This document shows, piece after piece, positions 18,037 through 27,669 of a DNA stretch of 64,000 nucleotides; within the stretch, counting starts at the first letter, position 1, and every line of letters starts with the position of its first letter. Below the pieces are notes generated by a model, which saw only the letters and a list, made by a program, of their open reading frames with translations, was not told the DNA's origin and ran no database searches. This DNA comes from Winogradskyella sp. KYW1333 (lineage in GTDB: Bacteria > Bacteroidota > Bacteroidia > Flavobacteriales > Flavobacteriaceae). A program made the translations under genes and the position numbers. The stretch spans positions 1 to 64,000 of the forward strand of contig NZ_QPHL01000015.1 of assembly GCF_003335675.1 (NCBI RefSeq), given 5' to 3'.

Positions 18037-18213
18037 TTGACATCAACCAATCAAGATATCGAACAGTTACTATTGCAGTGTAATTCTGGAAACCAACCTG
18101 CACAGTTGGAAGTTTACAACAGATATAACAAGGTAATGATCAATAATCAAGGTACAATCGATGCAGATGACTTTAAGTTACCCTTGGTTGGTTCTGGAGA
18201 TATTAGTAATTAA
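18037..18213 (+). pseudogene. ECF sigma factor start fused to a head-GIN (DUF2807)-like fragment
   Basis: A 58-codon open frame. Its first part, DIEQLLLQCNSGNQPAQLEVYNRY, is typical of the N-terminus (region 2) of an ECF sigma factor. After KVMINNQ it changes character to TIDADDFKLPLVGSGDIS, which resembles the repeating D-x-x-x-G-S-G-D-I units of DUF2807 proteins. The simplest reading is a deletion that joined the start of a sigma gene to the interior of a downstream DUF2807 gene. The only start is TTG. A hairpin follows 21 bases on. Second-half assignment is tentative. Confidence 0.5.
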
Positions 18214-18234
18214 AAGAAATGCAACCAAAAATGA

Positions 18235-18266
18235 AAAGCCACGATTTATTGACGTGGTTTTTTTTT
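18235..18266. terminator. hairpin between sigma-factor remnant and the 18266-19201 gene
   Basis: CCACG / CGTGG with a 9-base loop, flanked by AAAA and a run of nine or more T, so usable in both directions. Confidence 0.65.
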
Positions 18267-19201
18267 TAGAACTGAACATATGCCCAAATAATGTCCTGGA
18301 TAATATCGTCTACATTTGAGCTCGTACTTGTTGCTACGAAAAAGTCTCTCATTGCTACAAATATTACATCTCCATTTCTAAAAAAATCTAATACAGTTCC
18401 ATCGCTATTTAATGTTACGGTAATTGAATCACCTTCTTGTGTCCAAGTAAATCCATACGTTCTAATATCCTCATAACATTCAATACTATATTCAAGATCA
18501 GAAGGATCATTTGTTGGAGAACTAACCTCTATTTCCATAGATTCTCTGTAATACAATGTCCCTGTACCATCAGAATTAAATGAAGCTGTTTCATTATTAA
18601 AGCAATCAATCTCTGTTAAATAATCACTTGTTTCTATCCCATCACTATCAATATCCCTTGGAATATCAGATTGCCAAACTATAAGTTTCCAATCTCCAAC
18701 TACATTAAATATATCAGGTTCACAATTACCTAATTCCAAAATTTTATTTAATAAAGTACCATCATCTCCACAATTAAAAATTTGGTTTTCAAGTGCTTCA
18801 CGATAAGCTATACAAGCAGCCATATATTCAACACTGATAGCATCTTCTAATACTTCCAAAGCCAAGGCAGATGCCACCACCGCCATTTCACATTCTGTAG
18901 TATTATTATCATCAATTATGCAGTCACCTAGTCCATCAATTATATCTTGTAAATAACCATATTCGTCACCGCAAATTTCAATCTGATTTTCAATTGCATC
19001 TCGATAGGCCTGACATAATAAATTATAACTTTCAATATCGCTATTAGCAAAGCCAATTAAGGCTTGAGTAGTTAATTCTTCGGCCATTAGGCAATTGTCA
19101 ATATCATTGACAATAACATCTCCATCATATGGTTCATTATCACAAGTAATTGCCATAAATAGCCACATGAACGAAAACAGTATTAATATTCTCCTTATCA
19201 T
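18266..19201 (-). CDS. secreted protein with two Cys-bounded helical repeats and a lipocalin-like end
   Basis: A 311-residue protein with a hydrophobic start ending MAITC, a probable lipoprotein Cys at 20. Residues about 37-92 and 103-158 are two copies of one helical module: each starts with Cys, contains A-Y-R-x-A-L/I-E-N-Q-I-x-x-C-G-D, and ends G-D/N-C, so four conserved Cys per copy pair may form disulfides. From about 165 a beta-rich region follows (VVGDWKLIVWQ, FNSDGTGTLYY, GDSITVTLNSDGTVLDF), resembling lipocalin-like domains common in flavobacterial lipoproteins. Function unknown. Alone between two terminators or gaps. Confidence 0.75.
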   Translation of the reverse strand: MIRRILILFSFMWLFMAITCDNEPYDGDVIVNDIDNCLMAEELTTQALIGFANSDIESYNLLCQAYRDAIENQIEICGDEYGYLQDIIDGLGDCIIDDNNTTECEMAVVASALALEVLEDAISVEYMAACIAYREALENQIFNCGDDGTLLNKILELGNCEPDIFNVVGDWKLIVWQSDIPRDIDSDGIETSDYLTEIDCFNNETASFNSDGTGTLYYRESMEIEVSSPTNDPSDLEYSIECYEDIRTYGFTWTQEGDSITVTLNSDGTVLDFFRNGDVIFVAMRDFFVATSTSSNVDDIIQDIIWAYVQF

Positions 19202-19247
19202 AGCATGATAAAATTAAGAATATTTTTATAAATAAATATGGTATAGA

Positions 19248-20582
19248 TTACTCTTCGACAATATAAACATTCTTAATTGTACTAAGAATAGCTAATCCTA
19301 TTACAAAAAAGGTAATTAAAAACAATATTGAATACCTCATACTACCAGTTATACTTGCAACAAAACCGTACATAAACATACCTATTACTATACCTATTTT
19401 CTCGGCAACATCATAAAAACTAAAATAGGATGCTGTATCCTCAGTACCTAGAGGTATTAATTTGCTATATGTTGATCTAGATAAAGCTTGAATGCCACCC
19501 ATAACCAAACCGACCGAAGCCGCGGTAATATAAAAATGAGTAGGTGTAGTTACAAAATAAGCAAAACCACAAATAAGAATCCAAATGCATATTACCCATA
19601 TCAAGGCTTTAATATTCCCAATCTTTTTTGATAATTTCGCTGTATAATTAGCACCAAATACTGCAATTAATTGTATTAAAAGTATACTAACAATCAACCC
19701 TGTCGTAGAATCTTGCTTTCCCCAGTCTAATTCTTCAACAGCAAAATATGTTGCAGCTATCATTATAGTTTGAACTGCCATACTATAGATGAAAAAAGCA
19801 GACAAATAACGTTTTAAAATTTTGTTAGACTTTAGAGCAATCCATATTTTCTTTAATTCATTAAAGCCAGACATTAATACAGTTTTAGTGACCTTATGGC
19901 CTTCATGCGTTCCTGTTGGTAAATATTTAAAAGTATACTGCGCAAATAATATCCACCATACTCCAACTAAAATAAAGGCTATCCTAGTTGGTTGCACTTC
20001 ACTTTCAAAACCAAACCATCCGTATTTTAATATCATCACAAGGTTTAAAAGGAGTAAAATCATACTACCTATATAACCTAATGAAAAGCCTTTTGCGCTA
20101 ACCTTATCTTGCTGTTCAGGATAAGCAATATCTGGTAAATATGAATTATAAAATACAAGACTTCCCCAAAATCCTACTAAACCAAATACATAACAAAGCA
20201 TTCCAAAAACTATATTCTCCAAAGAAAACCAATACAAACCAATACAAGACAAAGCACCTAAATAACAAAAGAACTTCATAAATGATTCTTTGTTACCCAC
20301 ATAATCTGAAATACCTGAAAGAATTGGCGATAGAAATGAAACAATAAGGAAACTGAAAGCTGTTACATAACTAATTAGGGAATCATTATTAAACTCATAT
20401 CCTAGAAAAGTAACAGTATCATCTAATATTCTACCAGTTTCTTCGTCTTTGATTATGGTTAGTGCTCCATAAAATATAGGAAATACTGCCGATGAAATCA
20501 CCAGTGGATAAACTGAATTTGCCCAATCATAAAATGCCCAAGCATGCAATAATTTTTTACTTCCTTTCTTAAGATTGCTCAT
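19248..20582 (-). CDS. MFS transporter, UMF1 family
   Basis: A 444-residue membrane protein with about 12 hydrophobic segments. The start HAWAFYDWANSVYPLVI is the hallmark of the UMF1 (Atg22-like) family, with FLSPILSGISDYVGNK after the second helix pair and GGIQALSRSTYSKLIP in the C-terminal half. Atg22 exports amino acids from the yeast vacuole; bacterial substrates are not established. It has no close operon partner: the M48 gene upstream on the same strand ends in a terminator. Confidence 0.9.
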   Translation of the reverse strand: MSNLKKGSKKLLHAWAFYDWANSVYPLVISSAVFPIFYGALTIIKDEETGRILDDTVTFLGYEFNNDSLISYVTAFSFLIVSFLSPILSGISDYVGNKESFMKFFCYLGALSCIGLYWFSLENIVFGMLCYVFGLVGFWGSLVFYNSYLPDIAYPEQQDKVSAKGFSLGYIGSMILLLLNLVMILKYGWFGFESEVQPTRIAFILVGVWWILFAQYTFKYLPTGTHEGHKVTKTVLMSGFNELKKIWIALKSNKILKRYLSAFFIYSMAVQTIMIAATYFAVEELDWGKQDSTTGLIVSILLIQLIAVFGANYTAKLSKKIGNIKALIWVICIWILICGFAYFVTTPTHFYITAASVGLVMGGIQALSRSTYSKLIPLGTEDTASYFSFYDVAEKIGIVIGMFMYGFVASITGSMRYSILFLITFFVIGLAILSTIKNVYIVEE

Positions 20583-20593
20583 ATTTGTGTATT

Positions 20594-20616
20594 AAAAAAA
20601 CTGTTCCTAAGAACAG
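20594..20616 (-). terminator. terminator of the M48 peptidase gene
   Basis: Minus-strand CTGTTC, loop TTAG, GAACAG, then seven T. It separates the M48 gene from the MFS gene. Confidence 0.85.
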
Positions 20617-20649
20617 CTTCTAATTTAATCAAATAATATGAAATCTATC

Positions 20650-21480
20650 TTAATTTAGAGGTCTAAATGAGGTTATACCAAATTTTTTAGCTTCTGCTTT
20701 AGCATCAGGTGCTAATGCTTGTAAATTTTGAATTCTTGTATCATTACTTGGATGTGTACTTAAGAACTCTGGTGGTGCTTGACCTCCACTATTTGCTTTC
20801 ATACGCTTCCATAACTCCGCTGCTTCATCAGGATTATAACCAGCCATTGCCATTAAATATAATCCTATCTTATCAGCTTCAGTCTCATGCCCTCTACTAA
20901 AAGGTAAAACACCACCAATAGAAGAACCTAATCCATAAGCCTGCATCCACATTTGTTGTTTCTCTGGACTTTCGTTTCCGGTAGCAACTGCAACAGCTAC
21001 ACCTCCAGCCTGTTGGAGTATACCGGAGCTCATTCTTTGTTGTCCGTGATTTGCTAAAGCGTGTGCAACTTCATGACCCATTATAGAAGCAACACCTGTT
21101 TCGTTTTGAGCAATCGGCAAAATCCCAGTATAAAAGGCAATTTTACCACCTGGCATACACCAAGCGTTTACTTGTTCTGATTCGATTAACTTATATTCCC
21201 ATTTGTAATCGTCTAAATATCCTTGGTAGCCATTAGCATTTAACCAGCGTTCTGCAGCAACGGCAATTCTTTGACCAACTCTCGTTATCATATCGGAATC
21301 AGATGTACCGGTGATTACCTTGTTTTCACTTAATACTTGACTATACTGAGCAAAGGCTGCTGGGAATAATTGGTCATTTGACACAAAGGCCATCGTTTTT
21401 TTTCCAGTGAATGGATTGGTTGCGCATGATACAATCACCGCAATAACACCAACAGTTAGTAATATTTTTTTAAGTCGCAT
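20650..21480 (-). CDS. M48 family metallopeptidase lipoprotein
   Basis: A 276-residue protein with a lipobox (VIVSC, Cys at 19), then the zinc motif HEVAHALANHG near residues 137-147 and the third ligand in HETEADKIGLYLMAMAGY. NAWCMPGGKIAFYTGIL upstream of the zinc site and FLSTHPSNDTRIQNL downstream are standard for LoiP/BepA-type M48 enzymes without a TPR tail. It is expected in the periplasm, at the inner leaflet of the outer membrane, with a role in envelope protein quality control. Single-gene unit. Confidence 0.93.
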   Translation of the reverse strand: MRLKKILLTVGVIAVIVSCATNPFTGKKTMAFVSNDQLFPAAFAQYSQVLSENKVITGTSDSDMITRVGQRIAVAAERWLNANGYQGYLDDYKWEYKLIESEQVNAWCMPGGKIAFYTGILPIAQNETGVASIMGHEVAHALANHGQQRMSSGILQQAGGVAVAVATGNESPEKQQMWMQAYGLGSSIGGVLPFSRGHETEADKIGLYLMAMAGYNPDEAAELWKRMKANSGGQAPPEFLSTHPSNDTRIQNLQALAPDAKAEAKKFGITSFRPLN

Positions 21481-21562
21481 CGCTAATGGTTTTTATGACG
21501 AATACTAATTTACAAAAATGAATTCATCAATTTGACCCGAAAATTATGATTTGGTCACTTAT

Positions 21563-23968
21563 TTATTTACTAATTATATGCAACTCTGAGAAATTCTTAT
21601 CCACAACAAAGGAGCTTGTTCCATTGGACACTAAATGATTCAATGAGATTTTCTCATTATCTATCTGAATTTCACCAATTTCAAATGGTAGACCATGAAC
21701 TTTTATTTTAAAGGTTTCGTATGGTGTAATAAATTTACCCTCTTTGTGCTGATTAATAATAAGTTCTTTTGTTCTACCTGTTAATTTAAAGGTTCTAAGA
21801 CTATATCTTCCCTTTTTGTAATCAAAACCATCATTAGCATCGCTATACAACTCACTAGATTCTTTACCTTTCTTGTAATAGATTTCTAATGTTATTTCGT
21901 CGATGTTTTTTTCACCTACATATTGTTGTATTGGATATTTAGGAATGACTGTACCTTCTTTAATAAAGATTGGCATACTGTCAATATCAGAGTCAACCCA
22001 CATTTCTTTACCTCCTTTTACAATCTCATCAGTCCAGTAGTCATACCAGTTGCCTCGAGGCACATACATTCTGCGTCCTTTAGCATTTGGTTCTAAAACA
22101 GGACAAGCTAATATTTGCTCACCAAAAATAAATTCATCAGTTCTATAATGGGTGTGTACATCTTCTTGATCATAGAGTACCAAAGATTTTAAGATAGGTG
22201 TCCCATGATCAGCATAATTATAAAATGCAGTGTACAGATATGGTAAGAGCTGATATCTAATTTCAATAAATTTTCTAACAATATCAGTTACATCCTCATC
22301 AAATGCCCATGGTTCTTGATCGCCATGATCTCCCGATGAATGTACTCTAAAAAATGGGTGAAATACTCCAAGTTGAATCCAACGCGTAAAAAGTTCACCT
22401 TGTGGTTGCTCAGCAAAACCTCCTATATCGCTACCTGCAAATGAGAAACCAGACATGGCTAGTCGTTGGGCTTGGATATTAGCAATCCACAAATGTTCCC
22501 ACGTAGCTACATTATCACCTGTCCAAGTCGACGTATATCGCTGGGTGCCAGAATATGCTGCCCTTGTAATAACAAATGGACGCTTAGGATAGCTATATTT
22601 TTTTAATCCTTGGTAAGTGGCTCTTGCCATCTGCATACCATATACATTGTGAGCCTTTTTATGACTGCAAGGATTACCATCATAGTCGTGACGTACGTCA
22701 TCTGGGAATGTTTTATTAGGAACTTCCATTACCGCAGGTTCGTTCATATCATTCCAAACTCCTTTAATACCTATTTCTTCGATTAGTTCTTTAAACAGAC
22801 CAGACCACCAATCTCTTACTTCTGGATTTGTAAAATCAGGGAAATAACATTCACCTGGCCAAACTTTACCTTTCATATATGGTCCATCCGCACGCTTACA
22901 AAAATAATCTTTTTCTAGAGCCTCTTTAAATACAGAATAGTCCTTATCTATTTTAATTCCCGGATCAATTATAGCAACGGTTTTAAAGCCCTGTTCTTTA
23001 AGCTCTTTCACCATTCCCTTTGGATCTGGAAAATATTCCTTGTTCCATGTGAAACAACGGAAACCATCCATATAATCAATGTCTAAATAAATAGCATCGC
23101 AAGGAATTTTAAGTTTTCTAAACGTAGAAGTAATTTCTTTTACTTTACTCTCAGGGTAATAACTCCATTTACATTGATGAAAACCAAGTGCCCATAATGG
23201 TGGTAATTCATGTGGTTTTCCTGTCAAGTCAGTATAACTTTCTACGACATCGCTCATTTTTGGACCATAGAAAAAGTAATAGTTCATTTCCCCTCCTTGT
23301 GCCCAAAAGCTTGTGACATTACGTCTTTCTTGCGCAAAATCAAAGTACGTTTGAAAAGTATTATCAAAGAAAATACCATAAGCCTTGTCATGATGAAGAC
23401 CTGTATAAAATGGAATAGCCTTATAAATAGGGTCTGTATCCTTACCATAAGCATAAGAATCAGTTACCCAATTATTATAGCGTTTTCCCTTAAGATTTAA
23501 ATGATTTGGTTTGTCTCCAAGTCCGTAATAGCTTTCACCATCATTTGAGACTTTACTCATTTTAACAATATTGCCTCCATATTGATAACTTTCCTCCCAG
23601 TGAAATCCAATTTCATCTTCATTTATAAGTACACCATCCTTAACATCGAATAATGATATCCTTAGGCTTTCTTTAGAAATCTCACAACGTAATTTTGACG
23701 TTATTACAATATAACAATCTTCGTTTTCCTCAATTTCTAGTTTATTATAACCAGTACTAGCGTATTTAGTAATTGCATACGAAAAGTCATTATCAAAATT
23801 ACCCACTGTTGTATATCTGAATCTGAGCAGACTATCTCTAACTACTGTTAACTGAAGAATAACATCATTATCCGTTGAGAAATATAATTTATCAACATCC
23901 TTTTCAAAGCCTATTATTTTTGAAGGGAACTGATTCCCTTTATTTTCTAATTCTGTATTTGTAATCAT
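21563..23968 (-). CDS. GH31 alpha-glucosidase
   Basis: An 801-residue glycoside hydrolase without a signal peptide, so probably cytosolic. Domains: N-terminal beta sandwich (1-250) with YYGLGDKPNHLNLKG, catalytic barrel with LWALGFHQCKWSYYPE, CDAIYLDIDYMDGFR, the nucleophile motif KGVWNDMNEPAVME and the acid/base region TSTWTGDN, then GGFAEQPQGELFTRWIQLG and HSSGDHGDQEPW, and beta domains at the end. The family removes terminal alpha-glucose from oligosaccharides. It lies at the downstream end of the glucan cluster, 152 bases after glgB, and has its own operator-like dyad 88 bases upstream, so it likely turns over glucan or maltose products. Confidence 0.92.
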   Translation of the reverse strand: MITNTELENKGNQFPSKIIGFEKDVDKLYFSTDNDVILQLTVVRDSLLRFRYTTVGNFDNDFSYAITKYASTGYNKLEIEENEDCYIVITSKLRCEISKESLRISLFDVKDGVLINEDEIGFHWEESYQYGGNIVKMSKVSNDGESYYGLGDKPNHLNLKGKRYNNWVTDSYAYGKDTDPIYKAIPFYTGLHHDKAYGIFFDNTFQTYFDFAQERRNVTSFWAQGGEMNYYFFYGPKMSDVVESYTDLTGKPHELPPLWALGFHQCKWSYYPESKVKEITSTFRKLKIPCDAIYLDIDYMDGFRCFTWNKEYFPDPKGMVKELKEQGFKTVAIIDPGIKIDKDYSVFKEALEKDYFCKRADGPYMKGKVWPGECYFPDFTNPEVRDWWSGLFKELIEEIGIKGVWNDMNEPAVMEVPNKTFPDDVRHDYDGNPCSHKKAHNVYGMQMARATYQGLKKYSYPKRPFVITRAAYSGTQRYTSTWTGDNVATWEHLWIANIQAQRLAMSGFSFAGSDIGGFAEQPQGELFTRWIQLGVFHPFFRVHSSGDHGDQEPWAFDEDVTDIVRKFIEIRYQLLPYLYTAFYNYADHGTPILKSLVLYDQEDVHTHYRTDEFIFGEQILACPVLEPNAKGRRMYVPRGNWYDYWTDEIVKGGKEMWVDSDIDSMPIFIKEGTVIPKYPIQQYVGEKNIDEITLEIYYKKGKESSELYSDANDGFDYKKGRYSLRTFKLTGRTKELIINQHKEGKFITPYETFKIKVHGLPFEIGEIQIDNEKISLNHLVSNGTSSFVVDKNFSELHIISK

Positions 23969-24054
23969 AGCATGATTTTAATCAAAAAACACGTAAAAAA
24001 ACGGAAAAAATAGAACTTAAGAAAGTGTATAATAGTCTAATTATATAGAATTGT

Positions 24055-24068
24055 TAACTATAACGTTT
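24055..24068 (-). promoter_or_regulatory. operator-like dyad upstream of the GH31 gene
   Basis: Minus-strand AAACGTTATAGTTA, an imperfect AAAC-N6-GTTT inverted repeat. Thirteen bases are identical to the site upstream of glgE at 29686-29699, and both lie 80-90 bases before a start codon. Likely binding site of one shared regulator, possibly LacI type; inference. Confidence 0.5.
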
Positions 24069-24120
24069 TCGGTTAGTTATTTTATTTATCTCACAATTTT
24101 TATATCAAAATAATAAGATT

Positions 24121-26031
24121 TTAACGAGTGTATTTTAAAACTACTGCGCCTAAGGGTGGAATATTTACATCTATTGAATTATCCCTGAATTGCCAAGATT
24201 CTGGTTTTGTGGATTGCACTTTATTCTTGTATTCACCACTACCGAAATACTTTTTTAGGTTGCTATTAAATATTTCTTTTAGTTTGCCTTTTCTAGGCAC
24301 TCCCATTTTATAATTTTCCCTCGGTACAGGCGTCATATTACAAGCGATAACTAAATCATTTGATTCATCGTTTCCTTTTCTAATATACACTAAGACCGAA
24401 TTCTCCGAATCGTTATAATCAATCCATTCAAATCCTTCACCTGAAAATTGCTTTTCGTAAAGTGCTGGTTCATTTTTATAAAGTATATTTAAATCCTTTA
24501 TTAATGCCTGCACACCATTATGAGGCGCATATTGAAGCAAATGCCAATCTAGACTTTGTTGAAAATTCCATTCTTCACTCTGACCAAATTCAGCACCTTG
24601 AAATAATAAGTTTGTTCCTGGATGAGTAAACATATATGAGTAGAGCAATCTCAAATTAGCAAATTTTTGCCATTCATCTCCAGGCATACGACCTAATATG
24701 GAACGCTTTCCATAAACCACCTCATCATGACTCAATGGTAACATAAAGTTCTCGGTAAACGCATAGGTCATACTAAAGGTTAAATCATTTTGGTGATGTT
24801 TTCTATAAATAGGTTCTTTAGCAAAATACTGTAAGGTATCATGCATCCATCCCATCATCCATTTCATTCCAAACCCTAATCCTCCAATACTTGTAGGCTT
24901 TGACACCATTGGAAAAGACGTAGATTCTTCTGCAATAGTCTGTACATCTGGATATGTAGAATAAACCGCTTCATTCATTTCCCTCATAAAGGAAATTGCT
25001 TCTAAATTCTCCCTACCACCAAACATATTAGGTTCCCACTCACCGTCTTCCCTACTATAATCCAAAAATAACATAGATGCCACAGCATCAACACGCAAAC
25101 CATCAGCATGATATTGATCTAACCAAAAAATTGCATTACTGATTAGGAAAGATTTAACCTCATTACGACCGTAATTAAAAATCAAACTCTTCCAATCTGG
25201 ATGATACCCTTTTCTCTTATCCGGATGCTCGTACAATGCTGAACCATCAAAGAAACCAAGACCATGAGTATCTTCTGGAAAGTGTGATGGTACCCAATCT
25301 AAAATAATACCAATGTCATTTTGGTGTAGTTTATCAACTAGTAATTTAAATTCTTCAGGATAACCAAAACGAGACGTAGGTGCAAAATAACCTGTAAGTT
25401 GATAACCCCAAGATGGATCATAAGGATATTCCATAACAGGCATCAATTCTACATGCGTAAAGTTCATTTCCTTTACATATTTCACTAGATCATCCGATAA
25501 TTCTTTATAAGAAAGAAATCTATTTTCTTCCAACTGTTTTTTCCATGAACCCAAATGTACTTCATAAACCGAATAAGGTGCATTTAGCGCATTGTGAACC
25601 TTACGCTTTTTCATCCATTTAGTATCCTTCCACTTGTAATTGTCATCCCAAACTATTGAAGCTGTATTGGGTGGATGCTCGCAGCGTCTTGCATAAGGAT
25701 CTGCTTTTTCTGTTTTAATATCGTTATGATGACTGTGAATTTTATACTTGTATACATTTCCTTTACCTACTTCTGGGATAAAACCTTCCCATACTCCACT
25801 GCCATCCCAACGTACATTAAGTTTGTGGTCTCCTTCTAACCAATAATTAAAGTCTCCTACAACGGATACCATTTTTGCACTTGGTGCCCAAACTGCAAAA
25901 TAGGTTCCTTCTACACCATTAACAGTAGTCATATGCGAACCAAATTTTTTGTATAGGCGATAGTGTTTACCCGATTTAAATAAATCTATATCAAAATCAG
26001 TGAATAAGCTGTGTGCAATTACTTCTGCCAT
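24121..26031 (-). CDS. glgB: 1,4-alpha-glucan branching enzyme
   Basis: Introduces alpha-1,6 branches into linear alpha-1,4-glucan. The 636-residue protein has a CBM48 domain (about 35-130, YFAVWAPSAKMVSVVGDFNYW), then a GH13 barrel: VELMPVMEYPYDPSWGYQ, ILDWVPSHFP, nucleophile in GLRVDAVASMLFLDY, acid/base in TIAEES, and LPLSHDEVVYGKRS, followed by a C-terminal beta domain. Length matches short branching enzymes lacking the extra N-terminal domain. It starts 4 bases after the maltokinase gene, so mak-glgB are one transcript. Confidence 0.96.
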   Translation of the reverse strand: MAEVIAHSLFTDFDIDLFKSGKHYRLYKKFGSHMTTVNGVEGTYFAVWAPSAKMVSVVGDFNYWLEGDHKLNVRWDGSGVWEGFIPEVGKGNVYKYKIHSHHNDIKTEKADPYARRCEHPPNTASIVWDDNYKWKDTKWMKKRKVHNALNAPYSVYEVHLGSWKKQLEENRFLSYKELSDDLVKYVKEMNFTHVELMPVMEYPYDPSWGYQLTGYFAPTSRFGYPEEFKLLVDKLHQNDIGIILDWVPSHFPEDTHGLGFFDGSALYEHPDKRKGYHPDWKSLIFNYGRNEVKSFLISNAIFWLDQYHADGLRVDAVASMLFLDYSREDGEWEPNMFGGRENLEAISFMREMNEAVYSTYPDVQTIAEESTSFPMVSKPTSIGGLGFGMKWMMGWMHDTLQYFAKEPIYRKHHQNDLTFSMTYAFTENFMLPLSHDEVVYGKRSILGRMPGDEWQKFANLRLLYSYMFTHPGTNLLFQGAEFGQSEEWNFQQSLDWHLLQYAPHNGVQALIKDLNILYKNEPALYEKQFSGEGFEWIDYNDSENSVLVYIRKGNDESNDLVIACNMTPVPRENYKMGVPRKGKLKEIFNSNLKKYFGSGEYKNKVQSTKPESWQFRDNSIDVNIPPLGAVVLKYTR

Positions 26032-26035
26032 AAAA

Positions 26036-27667
26036 TTAGTGGTTGATTATATTTGAAATTCCTTTTAGTGGAATCACTGCCCATCTTGGGCGTGAATTAA
26101 GTTCGTAACCCAATTCATAAACTGCTTTTTCAAGCAATGAATATTTAAGCAAAAAGATGCGTTCTTGTTGATAACCTATATTGATGTTTGCATCTTGTAT
26201 CTCCTGTACATAAGTACCTAAAAACAATCCAATAAAATATTGATATAATATTTCTCCAGCTTCAAAGAGTGCTTCTTTACTCTGTGTGTAATTATCTAAA
26301 TTGTTGAATATTGTCGCATATATTGCATAATGAAACGATCTAAATAAGCCTGCAACATCTTTTAATGGTGGCTGTTTCACCTTACGGTCTCTAATAGTAC
26401 TCTCAGGTTCACCTTCAAAATCTAAAATGTAGAAATCGTCATCCTTTACCAAGATCTGTCCCAAATGATAATCGCCGTGAACCCTTAAACGTTCACCTTT
26501 TAACTTAGTCCAATCAAACTTTACAAAGCGTTTTCTAATTTCATTTTTCTTTTCAAGAAACTCATTAGCTAGTTCAAGCGCTAATCCTTCTAACTTATGA
26601 AGGTTGTTCTCTATAGCATTCAATCGATTCTGAAATTGATATAATAATCTGTTTTTTAACCAAACCGTATAGTCACCATTAAAACGTGTTGGCGTGAATG
26701 AAGTATCTTCAAATTCTGAACCCAATGCTATATGCATTTCTGCCGTTCGCTTAGCCAATGTCTGAATCTTTGTGAACACATTAAGTCCAGCCCAAACAAT
26801 AATTTGTGGTGGAATATCTCTTATATCCAATCGCTCAAACATTTCAGTATGTGGCAAACGATCTATCCTTATATTCTTATATTCTAAATTTAAAAAAATC
26901 TTATGTAGTTCCTGAAGCATATATTCCCAAGCATCACCTTCATTAGGCACCATTTCATTCATTAAGGCAATAGTAATATTAGTATTTTCATGATCTTTTA
27001 TTTGCACACAACCTAAATAGGCTGGAGTATTTTTAAAATCTTTCTTTTCGGAAAGAAAACGGCTCATTTCATAATCTGGATTTCGGTCTGCATAAATTCT
27101 TCTGAAGAATTTTAAAACATACTTTTCATTATAGATTATGGATGTATTGCTCTGTTCCATTCCCATGAATCGAGATGATTCATATATACAATCCTTAAAT
27201 ATTGAGCTCTTTTTATACTGAACACGCGTTCTATCCTTTGGTACAGCCGTTAAGATACGCTCAAAAACAACCTTTCTAAAGGCTTCTAGATTTACAGCAT
27301 CAATAATAAATCCTTCTTGATTTTGAATACTAATAGGAAGTAAACGATCGTCCTTTGCAAAACTCTCGTCTGAAACAAATGCAATAGGTAAAAAATAATG
27401 CTGAAAAAATGCCTCATAAAAATTTACCTCTAGTATTAAACCATAATATGCTTCTTCATTTTGCTGAATCCGAAAATACTCAGCAAGTTCAATATATTTC
27501 AACCTACTAGATTTACCACCATACCATCTCTGCTTTATTATATAGTTTTCAAGAATATCAGAGAGAAATATTTTGATGAAATCCTCATTCTCCATTATTT
27601 CCTCCCACTGTACATTAAAATTGTACGGTGTCTTAAGATCAACGGTTGTGGATTTCTTTTTAGACAT
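26036..27667 (-). CDS. maltokinase
   Basis: Phosphorylates maltose with ATP to maltose-1-phosphate, the donor used by GlgE. The 543-residue protein begins with a maltokinase N-terminal cap region (FLSDILENYIIKQRWYGGKSS) and has an aminoglycoside-phosphotransferase-type kinase fold: KFDWTKLKGERLRVHGDYHLGQ, with the catalytic HGDYH...Q, then the metal-binding FYILDFEGEPE. GEPESTIRDRKVKQPPLKDVAG is a strong Mak signature. It lies 2 bases after glgE and 4 before glgB. No trehalose synthase domain is fused to it or present in this window. Confidence 0.92.
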   Translation of the reverse strand: MSKKKSTTVDLKTPYNFNVQWEEIMENEDFIKIFLSDILENYIIKQRWYGGKSSRLKYIELAEYFRIQQNEEAYYGLILEVNFYEAFFQHYFLPIAFVSDESFAKDDRLLPISIQNQEGFIIDAVNLEAFRKVVFERILTAVPKDRTRVQYKKSSIFKDCIYESSRFMGMEQSNTSIIYNEKYVLKFFRRIYADRNPDYEMSRFLSEKKDFKNTPAYLGCVQIKDHENTNITIALMNEMVPNEGDAWEYMLQELHKIFLNLEYKNIRIDRLPHTEMFERLDIRDIPPQIIVWAGLNVFTKIQTLAKRTAEMHIALGSEFEDTSFTPTRFNGDYTVWLKNRLLYQFQNRLNAIENNLHKLEGLALELANEFLEKKNEIRKRFVKFDWTKLKGERLRVHGDYHLGQILVKDDDFYILDFEGEPESTIRDRKVKQPPLKDVAGLFRSFHYAIYATIFNNLDNYTQSKEALFEAGEILYQYFIGLFLGTYVQEIQDANINIGYQQERIFLLKYSLLEKAVYELGYELNSRPRWAVIPLKGISNIINH

Positions 27668-27669
27668 TA

